From a virus, in IMG/VR virus record IMGVR_UViG_3300027553_000006, positions 1 through 22,053 of that record: a stretch of 22,053 bases of DNA; one strand, 5' to 3'. Each line of letters begins with the position of its first letter. The first letter of the stretch is position 1. The notes under the pieces were generated by a model. The model was not told where the DNA came from and did not search any database. It saw only the letters and a list, made by a program, of their open reading frames with translations. The position numbers and the translations under genes were made by a program. This document shows, piece after piece, positions 1 to 9,049 of the stretch.

Positions 1-96
1 AGACATCTTCTGACTGAACTGCTCTCTATTGTATCTTGACTGAAAGGTATCGTCAATCTCGCTCAGCCTATTGTATAATTCTTCTATATCTTCCAT
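1..96 (-). CDS. Start of a truncated gene, probable internal virion protein
   Basis: An open frame of 32 codons runs from an ATG at 94-96 off the low-coordinate edge of the window. It begins MEDIEELYNRLSEIDDTFQS, an acidic, helical-looking N-terminus. Its ATG shares one base with the stop of the 589-aa gene upstream (TAATG), the same junction used elsewhere in this gene cluster, which supports a real translated gene. In related Bacteroidota podoviruses, a very large internal virion or ejection protein often follows at this point, sometimes with a peptidoglycan-cleaving domain. That identity is inferred from position; the visible 32 residues do not prove it. Confidence 0.6.
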   Translation of the reverse strand, partial: MEDIEELYNRLSEIDDTFQSRYNREQFSQKMS

Positions 97-1865
97 TAAG
101 GTACTTGTATTACACTCATTTCTGAAAAGTCTTGGTTATCTAATATGTATTTTGCTATTGCATTATAAGCCCCTTCAGAGTCTCTTCCAATATAAAACTT
201 ACCATCATCTCTAGTCGTTCCTTGGTCATATCCAATGTCGTTACCTGTGACAATTTGGTTGTTGGAATCTACTATTGAAACATAGTTCCAACCACCCGTG
301 CTCCCTGTTGCTTTTAATCTGAAGCTAGAAGCCGCGATAGCAGGTATTGCGTTGAACTTATTAACAAAGTCTCCCTGTTCCGTAACGCCTGTGAAGTCGT
401 TGGTCGCTCCGGTCAATGCATTTTTTAAAGAAGCTTCATTATTTTTTACTCTTTCTTGCTCGTCCCCTATACCTGCATCAGCAAAAATACTAGATGCTCC
501 TATATCATTATCAAAATCCCAATACGACCCTACAACTTCATCCCCCGTAAACGCACCTCTCGACCTAGCTGTCTCTATATCTTTTACCTGTGCCAAGCTT
601 GCTCCTGTGCCGGTTAGAAGATTATTAAATTCTGTTCCCCCTTCTCTAATTTCTCCAATAACTACTTCACTACCGTCATCAAGATTTATTCCTCTTATTT
701 CATAATAAGCAGGTGCACTACTCCTTGCATCTGCAGCGTGGTATTTAAAATCAAACGAAGTAAACCTGTCTTGGTTTAGAGCCAATAAAGCATCTTTGAC
801 CTCTCTTTGATTTTTAGCTTGGTAAAGCTTCTTCATTTGGTTGGTCTTTGTAATGTCTGTCTTTTGACTAGCAGGAGGTTTTCTTCCACTACTACTTGTT
901 CTTATAGGTTTAGGCGTTTCTACTCTTTGGAAAGTTGCTTCGACTGCTTGCTTAAGAGCACCTGCCGCTTCTTCTTCTTGTTTTGTTGTAAGGTTAGGAA
1001 CATAAGTCTGTTGCTGTTCGTTCCATTGCATGTCTATATCGTCCATTGAGTAACTTAGGTAGTCAACGAGTATGCTTGCTGCTGCGTTGGGGTTCCCCTC
1101 CAATTCAGCATTTACAAAAGCTGAAAGGGTTTCTTCGTATTTAGGCTTCTGCTTTATATCATCAATGGTTAGTAGTTTGCCGTCAGGGTCTACTATCTTA
1201 AATGTCTTAGCAAAACTGTCTGATATTTTTTGAGCAGCAGTAAGAACTTCAAATTGGTCTGTTTGCTCATACAGCATGTTGCGTAAGCTAGAAAAGCTAA
1301 GACCCTCCTTGGGAACCATCTGCCCATTACCATCATCTACCATCTCAGATAAAGACAGCTCTCCTGTGGCAGGGTTGAATGTTGGTTTGGTATTTCTAAA
1401 GGTTGCAAATGTTCCAAGCTTCTCGACTCGCCAAGCTTCAATTTCTGAAGAGTACTTACCTGTTGGCCCTAAACCATCTAACCTCTTTTTAAACAACTCA
1501 AACTGCTCATTGTACTCGTCAGCGAAATCAAACATGTTACCTGTGCCTGATGTGGTGTTCTGCCGCATCATGTTGTAATCCTTCAGCTTGATACTTCCGC
1601 TTCTTAATAGCCTGTCTTGCATTAAGCGAAGCTCTTGTGCGGAGTCAGCAAATTCTGCCAATATCCTATTAGCTTCAGCATCTGACCCTACAGGTTGATT
1701 AGAGAGCTCCTCACCATATTCTTGAGTAGCCTTCTCTATTGCTGCCTTCTTTTCTTCTCTGAGCTGAGTCTCAGTAGCAAGCATGTCTGAAACATCCTTG
1801 CCTACCTTAGACCAATCTATCTGATTCTGTACATCCCTTTCTGCGTATCCGTAATAAGTTGCCAT
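96..1865 (-). CDS. Putative internal virion/ejection (cargo) protein, 589 aa
   Basis: The N-terminus (MATYYGYAERDVQNQIDW) and the following charged helical stretch (about residues 15-60) resemble a protein I associate with the end of the structural module in marine flavophages. Residues about 70-110 (RLMQDRLLRSG, LKDYNMMRQN) look helical and probably continue the coiled-coil part. The C-terminal half, from about residue 330, is more mixed, with Ser/Asp/Gly-rich segments. There are no membrane segments or enzyme motifs that I recognise. The ATG follows the stop of the 265-aa gene with no gap (TAGATG), and the stop overlaps the next start. Position after the muzzle-like protein and beside an Ala/Gln-rich internal protein suggests cargo stored in the head or neck and released at infection. 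Role inferred; real gene nearly certain. Confidence 0.72.
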   Translation of the reverse strand: MATYYGYAERDVQNQIDWSKVGKDVSDMLATETQLREEKKAAIEKATQEYGEELSNQPVGSDAEANRILAEFADSAQELRLMQDRLLRSGSIKLKDYNMMRQNTTSGTGNMFDFADEYNEQFELFKKRLDGLGPTGKYSSEIEAWRVEKLGTFATFRNTKPTFNPATGELSLSEMVDDGNGQMVPKEGLSFSSLRNMLYEQTDQFEVLTAAQKISDSFAKTFKIVDPDGKLLTIDDIKQKPKYEETLSAFVNAELEGNPNAAASILVDYLSYSMDDIDMQWNEQQQTYVPNLTTKQEEEAAGALKQAVEATFQRVETPKPIRTSSSGRKPPASQKTDITKTNQMKKLYQAKNQREVKDALLALNQDRFTSFDFKYHAADARSSAPAYYEIRGINLDDGSEVVIGEIREGGTEFNNLLTGTGASLAQVKDIETARSRGAFTGDEVVGSYWDFDNDIGASSIFADAGIGDEQERVKNNEASLKNALTGATNDFTGVTEQGDFVNKFNAIPAIAASSFRLKATGSTGGWNYVSIVDSNNQIVTGNDIGYDQGTTRDDGKFYIGRDSEGAYNAIAKYILDNQDFSEMSVIQVP

Positions 1866-2663
1866 CTATTGTTGTATTAATATTGGGGGCGTAAGCTGCT
1901 CCTCCCACCAATCGAATGTTATTGGGGTGTTACTGTCTCCTTGCCGAACGTAAGGATTAGTAATCTTGTCATAAGGAAGATTTGGATTTAACAGCGTCTC
2001 GGTACGTTCAGTTTTAGTTGCCGCCCAACTATCAGGGTCCCAAGTCTTTTCTTCACCCCACCTCTTTTGTTGTCTTTCGTACCAAGCAGCATCTCTCCGT
2101 CCTTTACTTCCGTATAATTCAGGTAGTGCTGCTACTTGAGTGCCTAAGGATGTCACGCCTGCTAATCCTTGCTGCATAGCTTGCTGACTAGCTTCTTGTG
2201 CATCTCTTGCTGCTAGCTGTGCTCCTTGAGCCTCAGCTAAATCAAGTGAAGCCTTTTGTCCTGCTAACCTAGCTTCTTCCTGTGCTGTAATTTCTTCTAG
2301 CCTCTGCATTTGCTGAGACATGTCTGCTCGTGTAGCTGCGGCTGCTTTCTCCTGAGCCATCTGAATCCTACCAACTCCTGCAGCAGCACCTCTTTGGTCT
2401 GCCTCTCGGACTGCCTCGACACCCATAGCACCTTGAACCAACGCCTGCTCTCTAGCCAACTCAAAAGGCTCTTTAGCAATTGATAATCCTTCATAGTAGT
2501 TTACATCTAGCTTGGCTCTAGCCTCATCCATAGCTTTCACAGCAGCAGCTTCCGCTTCCTTTTGCTGTCTTCTCTGCTTTCCTGCTTGTATAAATGAACC
2601 TGCGGTAGATGCTGCTGTTGATGCTAAACTAACTCCTGTTGCTATTGCTGCGAATATAGACAT
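1866..2663 (-). CDS. Internal virion protein, Ala/Gln-rich with N-terminal hydrophobic segment (T7 gp14-like architecture)
   Basis: The first 27 residues (MSIFAAIATGVSLASTAAST and on) form a small-residue hydrophobic helix. A basic patch (GKQRRQQ) follows, then about 150 residues of Ala/Gln/Glu-rich coiled coil, and a Trp-rich, more polar C-terminus (WYERQQKRWGEEKTW). This layout is seen in podovirus ejection proteins such as T7 gp14, which insert in the host envelope during DNA entry. The similarity is architectural, not a sequence match. The gene sits between a structural protein and the 589-aa putative cargo protein, with its stop directly abutting the next ATG. A TAnnTTTG box lies 14 bases upstream of the ATG, so it may start its own transcript. 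No catalytic motif seen. Confidence 0.7.
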   Translation of the reverse strand: MSIFAAIATGVSLASTAASTAGSFIQAGKQRRQQKEAEAAAVKAMDEARAKLDVNYYEGLSIAKEPFELAREQALVQGAMGVEAVREADQRGAAAGVGRIQMAQEKAAAATRADMSQQMQRLEEITAQEEARLAGQKASLDLAEAQGAQLAARDAQEASQQAMQQGLAGVTSLGTQVAALPELYGSKGRRDAAWYERQQKRWGEEKTWDPDSWAATKTERTETLLNPNLPYDKITNPYVRQGDSNTPITFDWWEEQLTPPILIQQ

Positions 2664-2676
2664 AGTTGTTTTTATT

Positions 2677-2684
2677 CAAAGATA
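2677..2684 (-). promoter_or_regulatory. Candidate Bacteroidota -7 promoter box (TATCTTTG)
   Basis: The minus strand reads TATCTTTG, a full match to the Bacteroidota sigma-factor -7 consensus TAnnTTTG, inside the 27-base gap ahead of the 265-aa gene. It lies 13 bases before the ATG, leaving room for a leader of under ten bases. I see no convincing -33 TTG at the usual spacing, so this is a candidate only. The identical octamer occurs ahead of the gene starting at 10720. Confidence 0.4.
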
Positions 2685-2690
2685 CTAATT

Positions 2691-3479
2691 TTACGGATAG
2701 CTTTTCATAATCTCTGACTCTACAGCAAATAACTCTGTGGCAGTAGTGTCAGTGTTCTCCACCTCAAACAGACAGTAGTGTCCTAAAACACCATGCGACT
2801 CAGCAATTGAGTTCTTTATGTAGAAGCAGTAAGGGTCTGAGATTAGTGGTACTGTACCTAATGTAGCATCCACAACAACCTGATTCACAGAGCCCGGCAA
2901 GTCTACATTGATAGCTGTAACCGTACCTAGCAACACAGGCGTGTCGTAAGTTGGTGGTAATGAATAATAGAAAACATCACCAACACTAAGTATACTGCCA
3001 ATTGATACCAATGGAGATATGGAGAAGTCTACTACGGTTGCTGCTACAGGGCCTGATATAGCTGTACTCTTACCTATACCATTTAAGGAACGTAACGCAA
3101 GCTGCTCTGATGCAACATCTGAGTTTCTTACAAAAGCAAACCATGAGGCTTCCTTCTTCTCAAACCAATCTGCCTCTATAAATCCTGAGGTCTGTATATC
3201 TGTCTGCATGGTAGCACTCCACGCAGTATCAGACTCTAAGTTGAGCGTCTTGAATAATTTATTCTGCAATGGTATATCGTTGAATACGCTTGTCAGTTTA
3301 GATGTATACTGAACACCATAGTAGTTGTTCCTAACTGCGTTTGTATTGTGACGATAAATATTTCCACCATTAAATGTGTAAAAGTAATTGTTCATTCCAA
3401 TCATCCAATCAGGGACGTATGAGTAGAATGAGGGCCAACCTTCAACCCCTGCGCTGTATGTTAATGTATATTCTGCCAT
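2691..3479 (-). CDS. Virion structural protein, 262 aa (conserved-looking in flavophage structural modules)
   Basis: The protein is rich in aromatic residues and beta-type sequence. Its N-terminal half contains the stretches GWPSFYSYVPDWMIGMNNYF, VFNDIPLQNKLFKTLNLESD and GFIEADWFEKKEASWFAFVR, a pattern I associate with neck or tail proteins encoded just after the stabilisation protein in marine Bacteroidota phages. The C-terminal half looks like a small beta domain (ISPLVSIGSILSVGDVFYYS). There are no membrane segments, coiled coil or enzyme motifs. It begins nine bases after the stop of the 310-aa gene and clearly belongs to the same transcription unit. A role in the tail stub or neck is likely from position; the precise location in the virion is not known to me. 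Confidence 0.65.
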   Translation of the reverse strand: MAEYTLTYSAGVEGWPSFYSYVPDWMIGMNNYFYTFNGGNIYRHNTNAVRNNYYGVQYTSKLTSVFNDIPLQNKLFKTLNLESDTAWSATMQTDIQTSGFIEADWFEKKEASWFAFVRNSDVASEQLALRSLNGIGKSTAISGPVAATVVDFSISPLVSIGSILSVGDVFYYSLPPTYDTPVLLGTVTAINVDLPGSVNQVVVDATLGTVPLISDPYCFYIKNSIAESHGVLGHYCLFEVENTDTTATELFAVESEIMKSYP

Positions 3480-3488
3480 AACTTTATT

Positions 3489-4421
3489 TTACGGGATGCA
3501 AGCTTGAAAGTCTACAACCACTCCGTTTGCTACCTCTATCCAATTACTACCTGTTATCTCAATCCATTGTACGCCTGTCACAGGGAACTGACCGTTAGGG
3601 TCTGTGAATATCCAATCATATAATGCAGGAGCTCCCGGCAAACCTGCCCCTACAGGAGCGTTGTAAAAAGTTTCAGGTAGCAAGCCTGTACATTCACCTG
3701 CTCCCGGTGGTCCCGGACCACGAAGCCCACCTGAGAAAGGGGTTAGTGCTACAGGACAAGCCACATCTACAGTGAACTGAGATGTTGCACATGGGCTAAT
3801 TAGCGTTAAGTCTAAGTTAGATGGAGTAGGATTTATCTTTGGTATTACCATAACACAACCCAATGGGTCTCCTGCTGATAAAGATTCTTGACCTGAATCT
3901 ATATCTCCCGACATGTTTCCATCAGGACCAACAAAGGCAGGAGTCGAACAATCACTGTAATCATACTTGTATGAGTCTATAATACCTGTTACGGGCAGTG
4001 GAGTTATACAGGATGGAGCGTTGGAGCCTAGGTAAGTTATCTTAGTCCCTGTCGCAGAGTGATATCCATCGAGAGGAGAGCTCAACTCATTATACCGAAC
4101 TCCATCGTACTCAGCTCTTATACCACAGGGGACGACTCCGGGGCTGAACGTAACAATGACTGCTCCTGTTCCTGTGCCTAATCCCACACCAAGACTATAT
4201 CCTCCTTGTTGAATAGGGGACGTTATATTTATAGGGCATGGGCATACGCAGCCATCACATTTTGAAGCAGGGAGTAATGTGCAGTTTAACTGCTCCCTGA
4301 CAACATCACCATCACTATAGAAACCATTAGGAGCGCAGAACCGTAAATTAACATCAGTATACACTCCTGTAGCTGTTGCTAGTGTTGGGCCATTTATATA
4401 ATAACTTCCTAAGTTTGCCAT
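3489..4421 (-). CDS. Cys-rich virion structural protein, 310 aa, with short collagen-like patch
   Basis: The N-terminus (MANLGSYYINGPTLATATGV, then YTDVNLRF and APNGFYSDGD) resembles a repeated type of structural domain in marine flavophages. Cysteines cluster at residues 29, 47, 55, 58, 60 and 62, including C-x2-C-x-C-x-C, with more Cys scattered later and a final ACIP. Around residues 236-242 is a short Gly-Pro run (GPGPPGAG), and near the end the phrase QWIEITGSNWIEVANG repeats WIE. It lies ten bases after the large stabilisation protein, which also ends in a Cys-rich domain, so the two may contact one another in the neck or tail. No enzyme motif. Role inferred from position; gene call strong. 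Confidence 0.65.
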   Translation of the reverse strand: MANLGSYYINGPTLATATGVYTDVNLRFCAPNGFYSDGDVVREQLNCTLLPASKCDGCVCPCPINITSPIQQGGYSLGVGLGTGTGAVIVTFSPGVVPCGIRAEYDGVRYNELSSPLDGYHSATGTKITYLGSNAPSCITPLPVTGIIDSYKYDYSDCSTPAFVGPDGNMSGDIDSGQESLSAGDPLGCVMVIPKINPTPSNLDLTLISPCATSQFTVDVACPVALTPFSGGLRGPGPPGAGECTGLLPETFYNAPVGAGLPGAPALYDWIFTDPNGQFPVTGVQWIEITGSNWIEVANGVVVDFQACIP

Positions 4422-4431
4422 TCATTTAATT

Positions 4432-7400
4432 TTAAGGACACCCACACTGTAAGAAGGTGACATCTAATCCTGTTTCTTTACTCGCTAAGTAAGGCTCAAT
4501 ACGTGAGCACACCTGAACTGCTGTGCCTGTAAGTAGTGTTGCACCAACGATAGCACCTGTAGCGCAGTCAGCATATTCGTAAGCTATTGTTGAGCCTGAT
4601 GTATTATTGACAGTATAATAACTACAAACTTCCTCGCAAGATACACAATTACAGCAAGCGTCATCTGATGATGTTGAGTAGCAAAGCTGCTTACTCACTC
4701 TCTCTCTGTAGTCCCATATTAAATATAGGTACTGACCTGTAGCAGGCACTACGAAGTCTCCTTGGAATGTAGGAGCACTACCTGTAGGGGTGATTGTGTT
4801 CGGGAAAGCTAAATCTAGTAGGGTTTCAATTTCAGCAATCGTATTACCGTACAAAGTGTTGCTTCTTAAGAATGAGAACCTATCGTTCAGAGGGTCAAAA
4901 TCGTAATCATCAAATCCAAACTTGTTAGATATCAAACTCATGGTTGCAGAATCAGCAGGAATTACACCTGCTCCTTGCAGACCTGTAGTTGTGCTATACT
5001 CTGATATTAATACGTTGTCTGTTCCTGAAGCAAGTGTCACCTGACTAGAATGTATCGGTGAGACAAATACTCCGTCAGTCCATCTGTATTCATTGTGAAT
5101 GAACTCTCCTCCATTTGAGTCGCTAGATACACAAACCTCAACTATAGTTATCTCTTCAGCGTCAGGACAGTTAGTAGTGATTCCTATGGTGTTTGTTCCT
5201 GAAGGATACAGGGCTTCAACTAATATAGATACTTCCGTTGTTCCGACAAGGCTCTTAGCAACGGTAAGTGTCCCTGATACGTTAACAACTCCTGTGTCAA
5301 CACTTCCTCCGTTATAGGTAGCTGTAATCCTATAATCAACACCTCCTGTTATTACGTAGTCAATGTCAACATCTCCAACTAAGAATCCCAAATATACACA
5401 GTAGGTTTCTGTCTCGGCAGCATCCAATGTAACGCTTCTTGTAATTCCACAGTTATCACATGGAATCTCTATAGGAAGAGCGATATCATTAGATGATAGC
5501 ACATACTCATTCATGTATGGGTCAAAGGCTCCTAGCTTCTGCGTAGCAAATGACTCATTAAATAAATCTCTAAACCAAGAACGCATCCCTGCTTGTGAGA
5601 TTGGTGTTAGTTGCTCATTCTGACCTTGTCCTCTAAGCTGTAGTACGGCTCCCCTTTTTGAGTCAGTAAAGAACTTATCGTATCCCCAAGATACATAGCT
5701 CTCAGGATTATAGCTTATACCGAACTCTTCAGTTCTAGCTATCTGCTTTCCAAGAACCTCAGGTACAGAGGTTATGGCTCCACCACCTGCAGCGTCAGAC
5801 AATAGATTCTTTCCTGACAACACGTAAGATATCTTATCCTCCTGAAGAACTAATACATCTGTTTCTCTTCCATCCATCTTCTGAATAGGACCGAAAGATT
5901 CTTCTAGTGGACTAAAGTTTAGTAAGCCAAGATTAAATTCGTTCAGCTTGTTAACATTTGACTCGTCATTATATACGCCACTATAAGTGATGTCAGCAAA
6001 TCTATCAGCCTCTTTAAAATCCTGAGCCGATGTAGTTAGTGTTCTATTTCCAAGGTCTATAGTCTTCCCTGTTATTGAGTCTCGAACCTTATAGCTCTCA
6101 GCTCCGTTACCAAAAGCGTAGCAGTTGAAAAATGATGTGTCGATAATTGCAGGCAAGGTTGACGTTTGGTCCTGAACATTTCCACTATGCAACCCTGACG
6201 AGTCAATTGAATAAGAACTATCAGCCTCGTAAAATACATCAGGCAAGGTGTCTTGTGGCTCTGTTTCGAATATTAATACTTCCTGAATCTTTTCAAGCCT
6301 AATACCAAAGGATAACCTAACATCACAATCAATAGAGCTGCAAGCCTTAGACGACATGACCTGAAGAAACAGCTCGTTTGTTACAGAGTCTCTTTGCCAT
6401 TGAATGTACATTTTACCTTCTTGAGCACTAACAACTCCACTAGGAAAAACGGGAGCACAAGTCGGACCATCAACGCCAACTGCTCCTGTAACAGGCAAAC
6501 ACTCTATAAGTTCGACGGTACTGCTAGAAATAGAAGATTGAGCGTCATTTATTAGTTGAGTAATATTATTGCCGTCCCACCAATCCTGAATGCTTGAGTA
6601 GCTAGTTATGGTTCTAAACTCCTCAGTATACGCAAGTTGTCTATTAGACCCTATTTCTCCCCTTGTAACATTTTCAAGGGTTAGTGTTATTTTTGAATCT
6701 AAAGGAACAGTGATATCGCTACACACAGCTCCTACGCAACCACTCATTGAAACACGAAACACAGTAGCGTTAGGGATTGCTCCTGTAGGTCGCAAACTAC
6801 TAACCTTACTTGCAGAAAATAAATTACCACTCGTTCTAGTGGTGTTAAAGTCGTTAGCTCTTATCTTGATGTATACTCCTGCCGGGGATAATGTTCCTGC
6901 TACACCTACTGCTAATGACTTTTTCTCTAACACCGTAGTGTATATACAATTAGGCATAGGCCCTGATGAGTCTGCTTTAACTGCAAACCTATCTCCTTCT
7001 TCAGTTTTCCTTGCGTTTTCTCCTTCTAAAAATATCCAAGTTTCATTTTCGTCATTGGTATAATAAAAGGTGCTGTATATAGTTTCGTAGGTAGCTCTGT
7101 CAGCTCTTATAACAAACTTGTATCTAGTTGCCCAAGATGGAGCTATTTGTGTAGGTGGTATTGTTATCTTAATTTGATTCTTAACTGCCGACTGCTCACA
7201 AGGGATGTGAACAGTGTTGTTGGGGCTTACTAATGTAGTGGTAGACCTATTAAAGTCATCCATATAGACAATTCCTACCTCATAGTTCCTGTTGCTATGC
7301 AGGCTTCTTGGAGCTCCAAGACTATATCCTTTAGCATTAGCACTATTTATTTTGTAATATTCATAAGCGTTACCTGTTAATGGAAGAACAGCAGAAGAGT

Positions 7401-9048
7401 CAACAAACTTCATAGCCACCAACTGAAATCCTATCTCATTAGAAGACGGACTACTTATTATAGATATAGGTTCTGACGGAGCGTTAATACCACTTTCAGT
7501 TTCTATGTAAGCACCTAGACTTCCCGGTATGATACAATTAAATGCATCTGTCCAAGTTGTTCCATCACAAGATAATGGGACTGTTGCTATGTTGTACGCA
7601 GCTCCAACAGTCTCAATAAACCTTAAATCTGTCGCTAAGTCGTATGCGCTAGAATAGTCTCGGCCTAGTTGAAATGTAAAATTAATAACCGTATTAGGTG
7701 TGCTAGAAGCGGTTGGGGTGTCACTTGTAAATCCTGCACTATCAAACTGTAAAACAAGCTCAAGAAAAGACCCTCTAACTAATGGAATACCCGTCAGGTC
7801 TACGTACACGACGGAATCAACAACAGTTTCGGGAGGAACTGATGCGTCTATGTTGTATGTTCCTGCATCTCTTCTAGTGTTTATTTCTTTGATTAAAATC
7901 TCACTAGTCACAACCTCTGCGGAATACTCAAGCTTAGTAGGGTTGTTATTAGCATCTTTTAGGTCGTACCCATCAATATAGTTTCCATACATCAATCTGT
8001 TCCCCATCATTGTTTGGGCTTGAGCAAATCTAGGTACGTTGTCATACAGCCTTAATATCTCATAGCTTGGCAGAATGGTGTATATCTTTCCGTTGTCAAA
8101 CGTAACAGAAAAGTCTGTATCATCAGCAATGCCAAGCTCCTGCTTGTCAAACTTCTCAATAACTCTTATAGTGCTGTTAGTGTCTTCTTTAAACAACACA
8201 TCAAACCCAACAACTAATGGGCCACCTGAATTAACAACTACCGATGCAGTGTTGATTGTGTTCTCCATTCCTGCATTAAGCTTCGATGTCACATCAAAAG
8301 AGAATGGTCCGGGAACAAAAGCAGCAGCACTGAATTGAGATGTAGCTGAGTACTCATTATCGGCATAGCGATACCTATACCCAAAACAAATGAATCTCTC
8401 CTCCATGAAGTTCTCTTGATTCCCTGTATTAAATGTCGTGAATGTTGGAGCTGCAATAGGTGGCTTCTTTATGACGAGCAAGGACTCTTTTAGAATCTCA
8501 GCCAACGCAACTGTTCCACCACCATCTATAAGGGTTGACGGGTTGGGATAGTTCTTGGTTACATTTATCTTTCTAGGAGCATTATAATCGTCAGTAAAAA
8601 ACAACAAGTCATCAACTAGGTCTACCCCTGTTATGAGATACGTAGGATTGAAGTTTAGTGTTGTGTTTACACCACCACCATCATCAATACTAACTACATG
8701 GTATACCAATAAAGATGTTTCGGGCTTTATGGAAACAATAAGGTCAAGCTTGCCTGTAGCTCCTAATGTAAACGCAGGGTCGTGTACGAACCAATATATA
8801 GTCTCTTCGGCTCCATCTGCTATAGCTCCAATGCATCTAGCCTCAGGGCTAAGAAGAGTGCCATCAATAAAGGATAGTGAAGAAAGCTTTGTGTTCCCTT
8901 TGGAGTTTTCTACCGAACCTATCTCAGATGCTTCTGTAGAGCCTAAGCGAACATTTAGTGCGTCTATATACTCTCCATTAGGGATTAGTCTCTCGTCAAG
9001 AGACTTGTTCATTCTACCCTTTATAAAATTCCTTTGAATATTTGCCAT
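4432..9048 (-). CDS. Large tail/neck stabilisation protein, 'muzzle'-type (P22 gp10-like role), 1538 aa
   Basis: This is the largest gene in the window. The N-terminus (NFIKGRMNKSLDERLIPNGE, then YIDALNVRLGSTEASEIGSVEN) closely resembles the opening of phage stabilisation proteins that close the neck in P22-like and crAss-like phages, where the product is called gp10 or muzzle. The length suits the muzzle type. Most of the chain is beta-rich. A CxxC pair lies near residue 1198 (PCDNCG), and the last 80 residues form a Cys-rich domain (DACCNCVSCEEVC near 1470, ending QCGCP). There is no membrane segment and no signal peptide. It starts one base after the stop of the 307-aa ring protein, the classic ring-then-stabiliser order. 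The C-terminal Cys domain is a possible docking or disulfide-linked module. Confidence 0.85.
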   Translation of the reverse strand: MANIQRNFIKGRMNKSLDERLIPNGEYIDALNVRLGSTEASEIGSVENSKGNTKLSSLSFIDGTLLSPEARCIGAIADGAEETIYWFVHDPAFTLGATGKLDLIVSIKPETSLLVYHVVSIDDGGGVNTTLNFNPTYLITGVDLVDDLLFFTDDYNAPRKINVTKNYPNPSTLIDGGGTVALAEILKESLLVIKKPPIAAPTFTTFNTGNQENFMEERFICFGYRYRYADNEYSATSQFSAAAFVPGPFSFDVTSKLNAGMENTINTASVVVNSGGPLVVGFDVLFKEDTNSTIRVIEKFDKQELGIADDTDFSVTFDNGKIYTILPSYEILRLYDNVPRFAQAQTMMGNRLMYGNYIDGYDLKDANNNPTKLEYSAEVVTSEILIKEINTRRDAGTYNIDASVPPETVVDSVVYVDLTGIPLVRGSFLELVLQFDSAGFTSDTPTASSTPNTVINFTFQLGRDYSSAYDLATDLRFIETVGAAYNIATVPLSCDGTTWTDAFNCIIPGSLGAYIETESGINAPSEPISIISSPSSNEIGFQLVAMKFVDSSAVLPLTGNAYEYYKINSANAKGYSLGAPRSLHSNRNYEVGIVYMDDFNRSTTTLVSPNNTVHIPCEQSAVKNQIKITIPPTQIAPSWATRYKFVIRADRATYETIYSTFYYTNDENETWIFLEGENARKTEEGDRFAVKADSSGPMPNCIYTTVLEKKSLAVGVAGTLSPAGVYIKIRANDFNTTRTSGNLFSASKVSSLRPTGAIPNATVFRVSMSGCVGAVCSDITVPLDSKITLTLENVTRGEIGSNRQLAYTEEFRTITSYSSIQDWWDGNNITQLINDAQSSISSSTVELIECLPVTGAVGVDGPTCAPVFPSGVVSAQEGKMYIQWQRDSVTNELFLQVMSSKACSSIDCDVRLSFGIRLEKIQEVLIFETEPQDTLPDVFYEADSSYSIDSSGLHSGNVQDQTSTLPAIIDTSFFNCYAFGNGAESYKVRDSITGKTIDLGNRTLTTSAQDFKEADRFADITYSGVYNDESNVNKLNEFNLGLLNFSPLEESFGPIQKMDGRETDVLVLQEDKISYVLSGKNLLSDAAGGGAITSVPEVLGKQIARTEEFGISYNPESYVSWGYDKFFTDSKRGAVLQLRGQGQNEQLTPISQAGMRSWFRDLFNESFATQKLGAFDPYMNEYVLSSNDIALPIEIPCDNCGITRSVTLDAAETETYCVYLGFLVGDVDIDYVITGGVDYRITATYNGGSVDTGVVNVSGTLTVAKSLVGTTEVSILVEALYPSGTNTIGITTNCPDAEEITIVEVCVSSDSNGGEFIHNEYRWTDGVFVSPIHSSQVTLASGTDNVLISEYSTTTGLQGAGVIPADSATMSLISNKFGFDDYDFDPLNDRFSFLRSNTLYGNTIAEIETLLDLAFPNTITPTGSAPTFQGDFVVPATGQYLYLIWDYRERVSKQLCYSTSSDDACCNCVSCEEVCSYYTVNNTSGSTIAYEYADCATGAIVGATLLTGTAVQVCSRIEPYLASKETGLDVTFLQCGCP

Positions 9049-9049
9049 C

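Noticed and set aside
298-1578. Plus-strand open frames opposite the 589-aa gene
   Set aside because: They lie wholly antisense to a confident gene, have composition typical of reversed coding sequence and no leader or neighbours on that strand.
2297-2494. 65-codon minus-strand frame inside the 265-aa gene
   Set aside because: Alternate frame of an Ala/Gln-rich gene with no leader; no protein features.
3707-3721. Perfect 15-base palindrome GTGGTCC-C-GGACCAC
   Set aside because: It falls on codons for the Gly-Pro collagen-like run, whose repeated GGN/CCN codons make such symmetry likely by chance.
6608-9037. Several plus-strand open frames of 87-151 codons opposite the 1538-aa gene
   Set aside because: Antisense shadows of a long Ser/Thr/Val-rich gene in which stop codons are rare on the other strand.
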